A stretch of 47,662 nt of DNA from SLRI01 sp964576715 (GTDB lineage Bacteria > Pseudomonadota > Alphaproteobacteria > Geminicoccales > Geminicoccaceae): positions 1 to 47,662 of the forward strand of contig CAZNWE010000028.1 in assembly GCA_964576715.1 (NCBI GenBank), written 5' to 3'. Positions 8,176 to 16,761 of this stretch are shown in pieces. Under the pieces are notes generated by a model, which was given only the letters and a program-made list of their open reading frames with translations, was not told where the DNA came from and searched no databases. Both the position numbers and the translations under genes were made by a program. How positions within the stretch are numbered: position 1 is the stretch's first letter; every line of letters starts with the position of its first letter.

Positions 8176-9795
8176 ATGGCAGCGATGAAAAGGGTTTCCG
8201 TGGCGCGCTGGGTCGACCTGCTGGATCGAGAGCCGGCCTATGCGCTGGTCGGCGAGGTCGATCTCGTGGTCGTTCGCTTCGACGACGAGGTGTCGGTGAT
8301 GTACGGGCGCTGCCTGCATCGCGGTGCCCTGATGGCGGACGGCCATGTCAGTGGCCGGAACCTGATCTGCGGGGTGCACAACTGGGACTACCGCTTGGAC
8401 ACCGGCGTTTCCGAATACGCCAATTCCGAGCAGTTGAAGCGGTTCACTGGCTGGGTCGAGGACGGCGAGGTCTGGACCGACGCCGACGAGATCCATGCCT
8501 GGGCGGCGGCCAACCCCCAGCCGTTCGACCGCGACGCCTATCTGGGGCTCTATGCCGACAGCGGCCACGGCACCGCGGAGGAGCCGCACAACTGGCTGAT
8601 CCAGCATTATGCGGCCCACGGGCTCGGCAAGGTCGGGCATCACGGCCAGGTCGCCTCGATGGGCGTGCCGCGCAGCGAGCTGCCGAGCTGGGACGACATC
8701 CAGATCCTGACCGCCCAGCTCGCCCGCCCGCCGCTTCTCGACGACGAGCCGGTCGGCACCGATGTCGTGATCGGCCCGAATGCGCAAAAGCCGCTGACGC
8801 TGGCGATCCCGATCCTCGTCTCTGACATGAGCTTCGGGGCGCTGTCGGAGCCCGCCAAGCGCGCGCTCGCTCGGGGGGCGGAGCTCGCCGGCACCGGGAT
8901 CTGCTCGGGCGAGGGCGGCATGCTGGCGGAGGAGCAGGAGGAGAACAGCCGCTATTTCTACGAGCTCGCCTCCGCTCGCTTCGGTTTCGCCTGGGACAAG
9001 CTCGAGAAGGTGCAGGCGTTCCACTTCAAGGGCGGGCAGGGGGCGAAGACCGGGACCGGCGGCCATTTGCCGGGCGCCAAGGTCAAGGGCAAGATCGCCC
9101 TGGTCCGCGGCCTCGCCGAGGGGGCGGACGCGGTCTCGCCGTCGCGCTTTCCGGACTGGACCGATACCTCGCAGATCCGCGACTTCGCCGATCAGGTGCG
9201 CGACCGGACCGGCGGCATCCCGATCGGCTACAAGCTCTCGGCCCAGCACATCGAGAAGGACATCGACGCCGCCCTCGAGGTCGGTGTCGACTACCTCATC
9301 CTCGACGGCCGCGGCGGCGGCACCGGGGCCGCGCCGCTGATCTTCCGCGACAACATCTCGGTGCCGACCATCCCGGCCTTGGCCCGGGCCCGGCGGCACC
9401 TGGACCGCCGCGGCCGGCGTGACGTCAGCCTGGTGATCACCGGCGGCCTGCGCACGCCCGCCGACTTCGTCAAGGCCCTGGCGCTCGGCGCCGACGCCAT
9501 CGCGCTTGCCAATGCGGCCATGCAGGCGATCGGCTGCATCGCCATGCGCGCCTGCCACAGCAACAACTGCCCGGTCGGCATCGCCACCCAGAAGCCGCAT
9601 CTGGTCAGCCGGCTGGTGATCGAAAAATCCGCGGCGCGGCTGCAGAACTTCTTCTCGGCCTCGACCGAGCTCATGCAGGTGATGGCCCGGGCCTGCGGCC
9701 ATCGTCACCTCTCGTCCTTCTCGATCGACGACCTCACCACCTGGAGGCGCGAGATGGCCGACCTCTCGGGCGTGCGCTTTGGCGGTGTCGGATGA
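8176..9795 (+). CDS. Rieske-domain / FMN glutamate-synthase-domain fusion
   Basis: A fusion of about 539 residues. The N-terminal 105 residues form a Rieske-like domain with CLH (46-48) and CGVH (65-68). The rest is the FMN-binding glutamate synthase domain: SDMSFGALSEPAKRA, GICSGEGGM, KGGQGAKTGTGG, LDGRGGGTGAAP and GGLRTPADFVKALALGADA are family landmarks. Cysteines in CIAMRACHSNNCPVG (454, 460, 465) match the [3Fe-4S] ligands of GltB. No glutaminase domain is present, as in archaeal-type or MgsC-like proteins. The reaction is not known; an amino-transfer or FMN oxidoreduction is possible. The ATG at 8176 has a weak site (GGAAAG) just upstream; starts at 8185 or an upstream GTG (8107) cannot be excluded. 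Confidence 0.88.
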   Translation: MAAMKRVSVARWVDLLDREPAYALVGEVDLVVVRFDDEVSVMYGRCLHRGALMADGHVSGRNLICGVHNWDYRLDTGVSEYANSEQLKRFTGWVEDGEVWTDADEIHAWAAANPQPFDRDAYLGLYADSGHGTAEEPHNWLIQHYAAHGLGKVGHHGQVASMGVPRSELPSWDDIQILTAQLARPPLLDDEPVGTDVVIGPNAQKPLTLAIPILVSDMSFGALSEPAKRALARGAELAGTGICSGEGGMLAEEQEENSRYFYELASARFGFAWDKLEKVQAFHFKGGQGAKTGTGGHLPGAKVKGKIALVRGLAEGADAVSPSRFPDWTDTSQIRDFADQVRDRTGGIPIGYKLSAQHIEKDIDAALEVGVDYLILDGRGGGTGAAPLIFRDNISVPTIPALARARRHLDRRGRRDVSLVITGGLRTPADFVKALALGADAIALANAAMQAIGCIAMRACHSNNCPVGIATQKPHLVSRLVIEKSAARLQNFFSASTELMQVMARACGHRHLSSFSIDDLTTWRREMADLSGVRFGGVG

Positions 9796-10169
9796 CGGCG
9801 GCGGCGCTCATCCTCGATGCGGTGCTGCTCTGGGGTGGCGTCGGCGCCCTGGTCGCGCTCGTCTTTTTGACCGTCGGTATCGACCGGGTCGACGCGGACG
9901 CCCGGGGCGCCCACGTCTTTCGCCTGTTGATCGCGCCGGGCGTCGTGCTGCTCTGGCCGCTGGTGCTCTGGCGCTGGTGGGTGCTCGAGACCGGCCGCGA
10001 CCGTTGGCCGCTGCGCCATGCCCCGCCGCGGCGCGCGCATGGCGTTGCCGCCTGGGCGCTGGCGATCGTCATCCCGATCACCTTCTTCGGTGCCCTCGCG
10101 ATCCGCCAGCACTGGCCGGCGGAGATCGCCCCCGAGCGCCTCGCCCCACCGCCGGAGGCAGGGTCTTGA
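9792..10169 (+). CDS. Small membrane protein of the Rieske locus
   Basis: A 125-residue protein with three hydrophobic segments (about 5-27, 40-62 and 85-105) and a basic loop RHAPPRRAHG between the second and third. No family recognised. It overlaps the upstream fusion gene by ATGA and its stop overlaps the TTG start of the next gene, so all three are translationally coupled. A role as a membrane subunit or assembly partner is inferred from position only. Confidence 0.75.
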   Translation: MTAAALILDAVLLWGGVGALVALVFLTVGIDRVDADARGAHVFRLLIAPGVVLLWPLVLWRWWVLETGRDRWPLRHAPPRRAHGVAAWALAIVIPITFFGALAIRQHWPAEIAPERLAPPPEAGS

Positions 10170-11236
10170 GTGTCAAGTACACACCGGTCCAGTGGAATCC
10201 CAACAAGTGGCGCTACGACGCCGTCATGCTGGCCGCGGTCGTCGGCTTTCTTGTCGTCTTCATCGAGCTGACCCCAGGACTGCTCGGCCACGAGCGCCCG
10301 ATCAACCCGCAGATCCACAATGCCCGCGCCTTCGGTGCTTGTGCCTTTCTCATGCTGACGGTGATCTTGTGCATCGGGCCGCTCGCCCGGCTCGACCGCC
10401 GCTTCCTGCCGCTGCTCTACAACCGCCGGCATTTCGGGGTGATGACGCTGTTCGTCGCCCTGACCCATGCCGCCTACGTGGTCGACTGGTATTTCGCCTT
10501 CTCGCCCTGGGACAAGTACGAGGCGCTGCTCTTCTCGAACACCAGCTACAGCCAGCTTTTGGGCTTTCCCTTCGAGGCCTTCGGCATCTTCGCCCTTCTC
10601 TGCCTCTTGATCCTGGCGACGACGAGCCACGATTTCTGGCTGAAGTTCTTCACCCCGCGCCTCTGGAAGGGGCTGCACTACCTCGTTTATCCGGCTTATG
10701 CGGCGGTGGTGGCGCATGTCGGCCTCGGTGTCCTGCAGGACTTGGAGAACCGGACCTTCGCCTGGGTGGTCGGCCTCGCCGCCGCCGGCGTCGTCGGCCT
10801 GCACCTTGCGGCCGCCCGGTACGAGGCCCGTACCGGCGACACCCGCTCGCTTGCGGACGACGGCGACTGGGAGACGGTCTGCGCCCCGGCCGAGATCCGG
10901 GACGGCTTCGCCCGGGTGGCGATCCTCTCGACCGGTGACCGGGTCGCCGTCTTTCGCCACCAGGACCGGCTCTCGGCGATCTCGAATGCCTGCGCGCACC
11001 AGAACGGGCCGCTCGGCGAGGGCCGGATCATCGACTGCCTCGTCACCTGCCCCTGGCACGGCTTTCAATACAACGTCACCGACGGCCGCTCGCCCGCCCC
11101 CTTCACCGAGATGGTGCCGACCTATGCCCTGCGCCTTCGTGACGGCATCGTGCAGGTGGATCGCCGGGCCAAACCGCCGGGCACCTTCGTCGAGCCCGTG
11201 CCGCTGCCGAACGGCGCTGACCGGAGAGCGTCATGA
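10166..11236 (+). CDS. Ferric-reductase-like heme domain fused to a Rieske domain
   Basis: A 356-residue protein. Residues 15-215 hold about six membrane segments of the ferric reductase-like domain with candidate heme His at H101, H171 and H184. Residues 233-335 are a soluble Rieske domain with CAH (276-278) and CPWH (295-298), followed by a proline-rich tail. Membrane b-hemes joined to a [2Fe-2S] cluster would let electrons pass between the membrane or quinone pool and the soluble Rieske partners next door. The start is a TTG inside TTGA that overlaps the preceding stop; the reading frame is open further upstream but has no domain there. Overlaps the next gene by ATGA. Confidence 0.85.
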   Translation: MSVKYTPVQWNPNKWRYDAVMLAAVVGFLVVFIELTPGLLGHERPINPQIHNARAFGACAFLMLTVILCIGPLARLDRRFLPLLYNRRHFGVMTLFVALTHAAYVVDWYFAFSPWDKYEALLFSNTSYSQLLGFPFEAFGIFALLCLLILATTSHDFWLKFFTPRLWKGLHYLVYPAYAAVVAHVGLGVLQDLENRTFAWVVGLAAAGVVGLHLAAARYEARTGDTRSLADDGDWETVCAPAEIRDGFARVAILSTGDRVAVFRHQDRLSAISNACAHQNGPLGEGRIIDCLVTCPWHGFQYNVTDGRSPAPFTEMVPTYALRLRDGIVQVDRRAKPPGTFVEPVPLPNGADRRAS

Positions 11237-12003
11237 GCGAGGCGAAGGACGAGCGGGCGAAGCCCTTCTTCGTCGGCTATCTCGAGGTTCCGCGCCGGCT
11301 CTTGCCGTTCCTCATCGGTGTGAGCCTGGTGCTGCTGACAGGCTTTCTCGCTTTGGCCTGGCTGATCGGCGCCAACCAGGACGACCCGGGGCCCGGCGCC
11401 TTTCGCTTCGACTATGGCCCGCAGACGGTGACCGGTGTCCTGGAGTTGCGGCCCTATCCCATCCTGCACGTCACCGCGGGCAACGAGCGCATCGCGCCCG
11501 GGCGGGTGCTGATGCTCACGGGGATCGGCAAGCGGGGGGTGGCCGACCGCGCCCTCCCGCTCGGTGGCGGCATGGTGACGGCGTCGGGGGTCGTCCTGGC
11601 GCGCGGCGATCTCGAGATGCTGCAGCTGCAGGGCGGCGAGGCGGGTTTGAGCGCTGCCGCCGGCGAGGCCCAGGCGCCGCCAGCGGAACCGCTCGGCCGC
11701 TGGCGCCTGGCAGGTGAGATCTGCGACGGCAAGTGCCTCGCCGGGGCGATGCGGCCGGGGACCGGCCTCGCGCACAAGGCCTGCGCCAATCTCTGCCTGA
11801 CCGGCGACATCCCGCCGGTCTTCGTCGCGAGCCAGCCGGTCGAGGGGGCCGAGTTCCTGCTCGTCGCCGGCCCGGATGGCGGTCCGCTGCCGCGCGATCT
11901 CTACCACCATGTCGGGCTCTACATCGCCGTCGAGGCCGAGCTCGAGCGGCGTGGCGATCTCCTGGTGATGCAGATCGATCCGGCGACGATCGGGGCCCTT
12001 TGA
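11233..12003 (+). CDS. Membrane-anchored protein with a conserved Cys/His motif
   Basis: A 256-residue protein with one membrane segment (about 25-46) and a large domain presumably on the outer face. The striking part is GEICDGKCLAGAMRPG followed by HKACANLCLTGDIPPVFV (about residues 161-195), with four Cys and one His in a regular pattern. I recall similar C..KC..G.M.PG.G..H..CA..C..G.IPP patterns in uncharacterised bacterial proteins, but no function is known to me. The cysteines could bind a metal or heme, or form disulfides. Coupled by ATGA to the Rieske-heme fusion and by TTGA to the next gene. Confidence 0.75.
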   Translation: MSEAKDERAKPFFVGYLEVPRRLLPFLIGVSLVLLTGFLALAWLIGANQDDPGPGAFRFDYGPQTVTGVLELRPYPILHVTAGNERIAPGRVLMLTGIGKRGVADRALPLGGGMVTASGVVLARGDLEMLQLQGGEAGLSAAAGEAQAPPAEPLGRWRLAGEICDGKCLAGAMRPGTGLAHKACANLCLTGDIPPVFVASQPVEGAEFLLVAGPDGGPLPRDLYHHVGLYIAVEAELERRGDLLVMQIDPATIGAL

Positions 12004-12257
12004 CGGTGCGGCACGGGCTTCGGATCCTTGTCGTTCTCGCTGTCGGCCTCGGGCTCTGGTACAGCTCGCGGTTCTGGTTCCTCGAGCTCTGGGACCGCCC
12101 GGGGCTGTTCGGTTGGTCGGCGCTGCCGCCCGGCGGCGACCTGCTCCGGGGCTGGCTGCGCGGCACGCCGGCCGCCCCGCTCGATCTGCTCATCTGGGCG
12201 GTCGCCACGTTTCTGGCCCTTACCCTCGTCCAGCGCCTGTTCGATCGATCGACTTGA
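12000..12257 (+). CDS. Small membrane protein ending the Rieske operon
   Basis: An 85-residue protein with two hydrophobic segments (about 8-22 and 62-78) and a WFLELWDRPGLFGW segment between. No family recognised. The start is probably the TTG at 12000 overlapping the upstream TGA (TTGA); a GTG two codons later is an alternative. The base pattern and perfect coupling to the four upstream genes support it as real. Function unknown. Confidence 0.65.
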   Translation: MTVRHGLRILVVLAVGLGLWYSSRFWFLELWDRPGLFGWSALPPGGDLLRGWLRGTPAAPLDLLIWAVATFLALTLVQRLFDRST

Positions 12258-12542
12258 GGGGGGCAGGCCGCAAGCACCGCGCCGGGTTCATCGGGCCTCG
12301 CCGTTGCACGACACGGTGCTGCAGACGCTCCCGGCATCAGCCGAAAGCCGTTGACGCAACCGGCCGGGTGGCTTGCCCTGCCGCACCGGGCCGGCCTGAT
12401 CGCCGCACCGCCCGGCTCGCCCAGTTCGCTCGCCGCCCGACGCCGTTCGCCGCGCCGCTTCGCGGCTCGACATGGCGTGGCACACCTCGCCGCCGTTTGC
12501 CGCTCGTCGCGCCGCCGCGACACGGTCGGGCGACGGCCGACC

Positions 12543-13976
12543 CTACTGCCCGCGGATCACTGCCTGCACGGCATGCTGCGCATGACCGGGTGTCGTCGCG
12601 GCGACGCCGGCGCCGACCGGTGCCGGCTCGACGGCTGCCATCTCGCCGGACATTCGCCGCAATCCCCGAGGTTCCAGCGCTTGGTACTCGGGGCCGGCAG
12701 CGGGACGCCGCAACGTGGCCAGCAGCTCGGCGGCGACATCCGCGCCGAAGACGATCTCGATGATGCGCAGCTGGTCCATCAGCTGCAGCGCTTCGCTCGC
12801 GTTGGCGCCTGGCCGAGCGAGAGCGCCGCTATAGGCCGCGAGGGCCGATTTGATCACGAGATCGACCGGGCCGCCGGCACCGAGCCGCCGGCCTGCGGCA
12901 CCAAGCCGGCGCGCCGCCCTGGCCGCCGCTTCCGCCGCGCCGATGCTGGCGTCGTCGACCTCCGGCCGGGCCAGCGCCCTGAACCCGTCGAGCACCTCGC
13001 CGAAGACGACGCTTTGCAAGTGACCCTCGACCGCCTTGGCCGCCTTGCGCGCGACCTGCTTGAGCTGGGCCCGATCGACCGGCAGATCGGCCGGGGCCGC
13101 TTCCAGGGCACTCAGCGTGCCGACGAGCTGCACGACCTCGTCGGCCACGGCGACCGCCGGCCGGCGGCCGGCGCGGCGCAGCCGATCGGCGCTATCGTCG
13201 AGCTCGGCCACCACCCGTCGACCGGCCTCGCTCGCGACGGCGACCCGCATGCCGGTGGGCTCGCCCTCGCCGGCATGCTGCAGCACCTCGAGCAGCACGC
13301 CCGGATCGCCGAGCCGCTCGCCGAGCGCCTCGCTGCCCAGCGCCAGGGCGCGCCCGCCGATCTCCTCCAGCCGTTGCAACAGCTTGCCGAGGCGCTGCTG
13401 CTGGTCGCCGTCGAGCTTTCTGACCGGTTTCGCCGGCAAGTCGAGAAAGACGCCGGCAAGCGGCTCACCGATGCTCAGGAGGTCGGCGGCGAGCGCCAGT
13501 TGCTGGCGTCGATTGCGGCCCCGGTTGTCCCCGTTCGCCACTTCCGGCGGCAGGGTGTCGCGGAGGCGCGCCGCGGCGACCGGCCAGAGCTCCTTGCCGG
13601 CTCGATGCAGCGCCGCAGTGTCGTGCATCGTCTGGGCGGCAACGGCACGGCTGAGCCTGGCCTGCAGCTCGGGCTCGAGGGCGCCGAGCACGATGTCGTG
13701 AATGGTGCCGAGCAGGTCGCGCGACAGCCGCGGCGCACCGGGCCGCCAGGCAGCCGCCGGGACCAGGAGCTCCTCGAGCGGGTAGGTGAGGACGCGGCGG
13801 ATGGTCAGCGGTCGCGGCGGCTTCAGACGCTGCAACCGCGGCCGCAACGGGGCGAGCAGGTCGTCGACCGCCCCGCGTTGCGCCAGCCGGTCGATCAAGG
13901 CAACGGTCTGCAGGAGCTTTTTGTCGGTGACCTCGGCGAACAGCCCGGCGAGCCCGGCGGCACTGTGGACGCTCAT
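12543..13976 (-). CDS. Uncharacterised 477-residue alpha-helical protein
   Basis: A 477-residue soluble protein, predicted to be almost entirely helical and rich in Ala, Leu, Arg and Glu. No signal peptide or membrane segment is seen and no family is recognised. Segments such as DKKLLQTVALIDRLAQR, EELLVPAAAW and a helical middle (about 190-330) may be repeat helices. It lies 67 nt downstream of a second uncharacterised gene in the same direction, and the two are probably cotranscribed. Coding is supported by length, strong third-position GC bias and a coherent amino-acid composition. Function unknown. Confidence 0.7.
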   Translation of the reverse strand: MSVHSAAGLAGLFAEVTDKKLLQTVALIDRLAQRGAVDDLLAPLRPRLQRLKPPRPLTIRRVLTYPLEELLVPAAAWRPGAPRLSRDLLGTIHDIVLGALEPELQARLSRAVAAQTMHDTAALHRAGKELWPVAAARLRDTLPPEVANGDNRGRNRRQQLALAADLLSIGEPLAGVFLDLPAKPVRKLDGDQQQRLGKLLQRLEEIGGRALALGSEALGERLGDPGVLLEVLQHAGEGEPTGMRVAVASEAGRRVVAELDDSADRLRRAGRRPAVAVADEVVQLVGTLSALEAAPADLPVDRAQLKQVARKAAKAVEGHLQSVVFGEVLDGFRALARPEVDDASIGAAEAAARAARRLGAAGRRLGAGGPVDLVIKSALAAYSGALARPGANASEALQLMDQLRIIEIVFGADVAAELLATLRRPAAGPEYQALEPRGLRRMSGEMAAVEPAPVGAGVAATTPGHAQHAVQAVIRGQ

Positions 13977-14043
13977 CGACGCCGCTCGCCGCCGGTCGCC
14001 GTGCGGCTCGCCGCCGGCGGTCGATCGGCCCAGGGCTCGCGGG

Positions 14044-15162
14044 TCATGCGGCCAGTCCCTTGGCGTTCTCGACCCGTGCGCCGTCGTCGAGCAGCAGCGA
14101 GCCCGACCGCCAATCCTCGTTCAGGCGAACCCAGCGGCGCTGGCTCAGCTGCCGCTGCGGCAGGCCGTCCAGCCCGCTGTCGCCCAGCGCCTCCTTGGGC
14201 AGCACCGGCACCAGGGTTTCGATCCGCGCCAGCACCGCACGCTGCGTTTCGCGCTCGTCCTCGATCACCGCCTCCCAGAGTGCGGCGATCTCCGCCCAGC
14301 CGTCGAGCAGCCAGTCGGGCCGGGTCAGCTCGCGCAGCAGCGCCTTGTCCTTCGCCCGCCACGCGCGCAGCAGGGCGACCATGTCGTCGGTCCGCCCCCG
14401 GGCAGCCGCGAGCGCGGCCCGAGCGCGATCGACCGTGAAGTCGGCGCAGCGCGCAATCAGCTCGACACCCTTCGCCTGATCGAGCGCCTCGCCCCTGGCC
14501 CACTGGCGCAGGTTCGCCGACAGGTTGGCCAGCCGTTCGATCGTCACCTCGTGTGCCGCCTTGAACGCCTCGCCCGCCACCCCGATCGGTGCCACGAGCG
14601 GGCACAGTTCCTCGACCAGCGCCAGCATGGTCTCCGGCTTCATCGCCAGCTCGCTCTCGTAGCGGGTCAGGTAGCGGCGCGTGGTCGCCCGTGTCGCGCG
14701 ATCCCCAAGATCGAGCCGTCGCCAATCGACGTCGGCGAAGCCGGCTCGGCGCAGCAGGTGGGTGATCAGCAAGAGATTGGTCAACAAATGCTCCTGAGCT
14801 TCGCGCCGGACGGCCGCCTTGGCCGACCGCGCCGCACCTCGGCCGGCAGCGCCGGTGCTCGCCGCCGCGCGCGCGGCGCGCCGGATATCGCTCGGGGTGA
14901 CCGCCGGCAACTCGAGCAGGAGATCGAGCAACAGCCGGTCGTGCATCGAGGGCGTGGTGAAATCCGGCAGCGCCCGCAACGGAAAGACATAGCTGCCGTC
15001 ACCGCCCGACGGATTGGCGACGATCAGTTCGCCGGCGCCGCTGTCATTCGGCCGCAGCCGCGCCATTGCCACGGCGGGTGAGGTGAACGGCACGGTGACA
15101 CCGCGCTCGGCGAACGTCGCCGGCTGCCATTTCGACCGTGGGATCATCGGCGGTTGCTGCAT
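14044..15162 (-). CDS. Uncharacterised 372-residue protein
   Basis: A 372-residue protein without recognised family. The N-terminal part has beta-type sequence (GELIVANPSGGDGSYVFPL, about 45-63). It is followed by long helices, including RREAQEHLLTNLLLITHLLRR-like and ANLRQWARGEALDQAKGVELI segments, and a C-terminal WVRLNEDWRSGSLLLDDGARV. No signal peptide or membrane segments. It precedes the 477-residue helical protein; the two may act together. The start codon is uncertain: ATG at 15162 has a poor ribosome site and an ATG five codons later is possible. Confidence 0.65.
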   Translation of the reverse strand: MQQPPMIPRSKWQPATFAERGVTVPFTSPAVAMARLRPNDSGAGELIVANPSGGDGSYVFPLRALPDFTTPSMHDRLLLDLLLELPAVTPSDIRRAARAAASTGAAGRGAARSAKAAVRREAQEHLLTNLLLITHLLRRAGFADVDWRRLDLGDRATRATTRRYLTRYESELAMKPETMLALVEELCPLVAPIGVAGEAFKAAHEVTIERLANLSANLRQWARGEALDQAKGVELIARCADFTVDRARAALAAARGRTDDMVALLRAWRAKDKALLRELTRPDWLLDGWAEIAALWEAVIEDERETQRAVLARIETLVPVLPKEALGDSGLDGLPQRQLSQRRWVRLNEDWRSGSLLLDDGARVENAKGLAA

Positions 15163-15270
15163 CGATCGACCATCGCGTGACGCTGTGCACGCCCGCGAGA
15201 ATGCCGATGCAAAGGAAAAAAACCGTTAACGCCGCACCACAACATGTCGATGGCGGGCGCCTGCCGGACG

Positions 15271-15960
15271 TCAGGTCGCGGCGACGAGGCCGGTCGCGGC
15301 GCTCTTCAGGCGGTGGTAGCTGAGGGTGACGAGGGTGAGCGCCAGGGCATTGATGAAGATGCCGATCAAGGCGCCGGCGACGACGCCGACAACGCCGCCG
15401 AGAATTGCCGTGAGGGTCACCTGAATGACGCCGAGGCCGATATAGACCGCGATCAGCACCATCACCAATGCGGTGATCTTCAGCTTGTAGCCGTCGACGA
15501 TGGCAGCACTCCGCTTGATCGCGTCGATGCCGTTCGCCTCCTCGAGCACGACCAGCGGCCAGGCGACCCACAAGAAGGTGAGGGCGACCAGCCCCGGCAC
15601 GACCAGAAGCACGAAGCCGACGCCGAGGATCAGGCTCAAGATGACGTAGGCCAGGGTCAGTCGAACGAAGCCGTCGCGCGGCCCCGAGAGCAGCTCCTTG
15701 AGGCTCGGCACGGTGCCGCCACTGCCGAGCGCCGTCACCAGCACGACGAGCGCGCCGTTGGCGAGGGCCACGATCGGCAGGCTGACGACCAGGACGATCA
15801 GCGAGACCACGAGCGAGCCGCTGAGCAGGCTCGCGATCCATGACGGGGCCAAGCCGATGGCGCTCAATGCCGCGAACTTGCCCGGATCGCCGTTGAGCAG
15901 CCGCCACGCCTCGGCGTACATGCTGGGGATGCTCAGATCGGCACCGTTGCTGGTGGCCAC
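15271..15960 (-). CDS. Polytopic membrane protein, GPDPase-membrane-domain-like
   Basis: A 229-residue protein with about six hydrophobic segments and the general look of the glycerophosphodiesterase membrane domain / YciC-type families. These have an N-terminal amphipathic stretch (SMYAEAWRLLNGDPGKF) and WPLVVLEEANGIDAIKRSAAIVDG, which resembles their conserved EN.G..EAL.RS..L..G motif. I chose the GTG at 15960 because GGAG lies 6 nt before it; a TTG four codons upstream lacks such a site. Its role is unknown; relatives are thought to be membrane-shaping or transport-associated. Confidence 0.7.
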   Translation of the reverse strand: MATSNGADLSIPSMYAEAWRLLNGDPGKFAALSAIGLAPSWIASLLSGSLVVSLIVLVVSLPIVALANGALVVLVTALGSGGTVPSLKELLSGPRDGFVRLTLAYVILSLILGVGFVLLVVPGLVALTFLWVAWPLVVLEEANGIDAIKRSAAIVDGYKLKITALVMVLIAVYIGLGVIQVTLTAILGGVVGVVAGALIGIFINALALTLVTLSYHRLKSAATGLVAAT

Positions 15961-16029
15961 ATGGTTCTCCAAGATCAGGACGGCGGCACTGTCAGCTGAC
16001 GGCGCTCGGCCGGGCGGCGAACCTTGCCG

Positions 16030-16761
16030 TCACAGCACCATGCCGCCGTCGATGATGTGCACCTGGCCCGTCGTATAGGCACTTTCGTCACTGGCCAGAT
16101 AGAGCGCCAGCTTGGCGATTTCATCGGGCTGGCCGAGCCGGCCCATCGGCTGCCTGGCGATGAAGGCGGCCCTGGCCTTGGCATAGTCATTCTGGGCCTT
16201 GAGGCGCTCCTCCAGCGACGGCGTCTCGACCGTGCCCGGGCAGATCGCATTGCACCGAATGCCGCGGGTCACGAAATCGGCGGCGATCGCCTTGGAAAGC
16301 CCGATCACCGCGGCCTTGGTGGTGCCGTAGGCGAAGCGGTTGACGACGCCCTTCACGCTCGACGCGACCGACGCCATGTTGACGATGCTGCCGCGGCCTG
16401 CGGCCAGCATCGCCGGCAGGAAGGCTTTGCAGATGCGGTACATGGCGGTCACGTTGAGGTCGTGGGAAAACGCCCAGTCGGCCTCGTCGCAGTCCAGGAT
16501 GGTGCCGTTGTGAACGTAGCCAGCGCAGTTGAAGAGCACGTCGATGGCACCCAACTCGCCGGCCAGTGCCTCGATCGCCGCCTTGTCGGTCACGTCGAGT
16601 TGTTGCGTCGTGCAGCCCGCGAGGCCGGCGAGCAAGCCGGTGTCCCGGTCGGTTGCCAGCACCACCGCACCTTCCGCGGCGAACAACTCGGCCGAAGCAC
16701 GGCCGATACCCTGCCCAGCCGCCGTGATCAGCGCCTTCTTGCCGGCCAGTCTCCCCGCCAT
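16030..16761 (-). CDS. SDR dehydrogenase, BDH2 / 2-keto-3-deoxy-fuconate dehydrogenase-like
   Basis: A 243-residue classical short-chain dehydrogenase. It has TAAGQGIGRASAELF as NAD-binding loop, TDRD at the end of beta-2 (an Asp there favours NAD), NCAG, and the catalytic Ser and YGTTK. The composite sequence (CNAICPGTVETPSLEERL, YTTGQVHIIDGG) is that of the DHRS6/BDH2 group, which includes 2-keto-3-deoxy-L-fuconate dehydrogenases. A divergent amidohydrolase of the fuconolactonase group supports sugar-acid catabolism. ATG at 16761 was preferred to a GTG three codons earlier because GGGGGTG lies at correct spacing. Confidence 0.85.
   Translation of the reverse strand: MAGRLAGKKALITAAGQGIGRASAELFAAEGAVVLATDRDTGLLAGLAGCTTQQLDVTDKAAIEALAGELGAIDVLFNCAGYVHNGTILDCDEADWAFSHDLNVTAMYRICKAFLPAMLAAGRGSIVNMASVASSVKGVVNRFAYGTTKAAVIGLSKAIAADFVTRGIRCNAICPGTVETPSLEERLKAQNDYAKARAAFIARQPMGRLGQPDEIAKLALYLASDESAYTTGQVHIIDGGMVL

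Noticed and set aside
12351..14438. Long plus-strand frame opposite the 477-residue protein
   Set aside because: No motif and low-complexity; the minus-strand frame has more natural composition and ends cleanly. As neither has a known family, this choice is less certain than the others.
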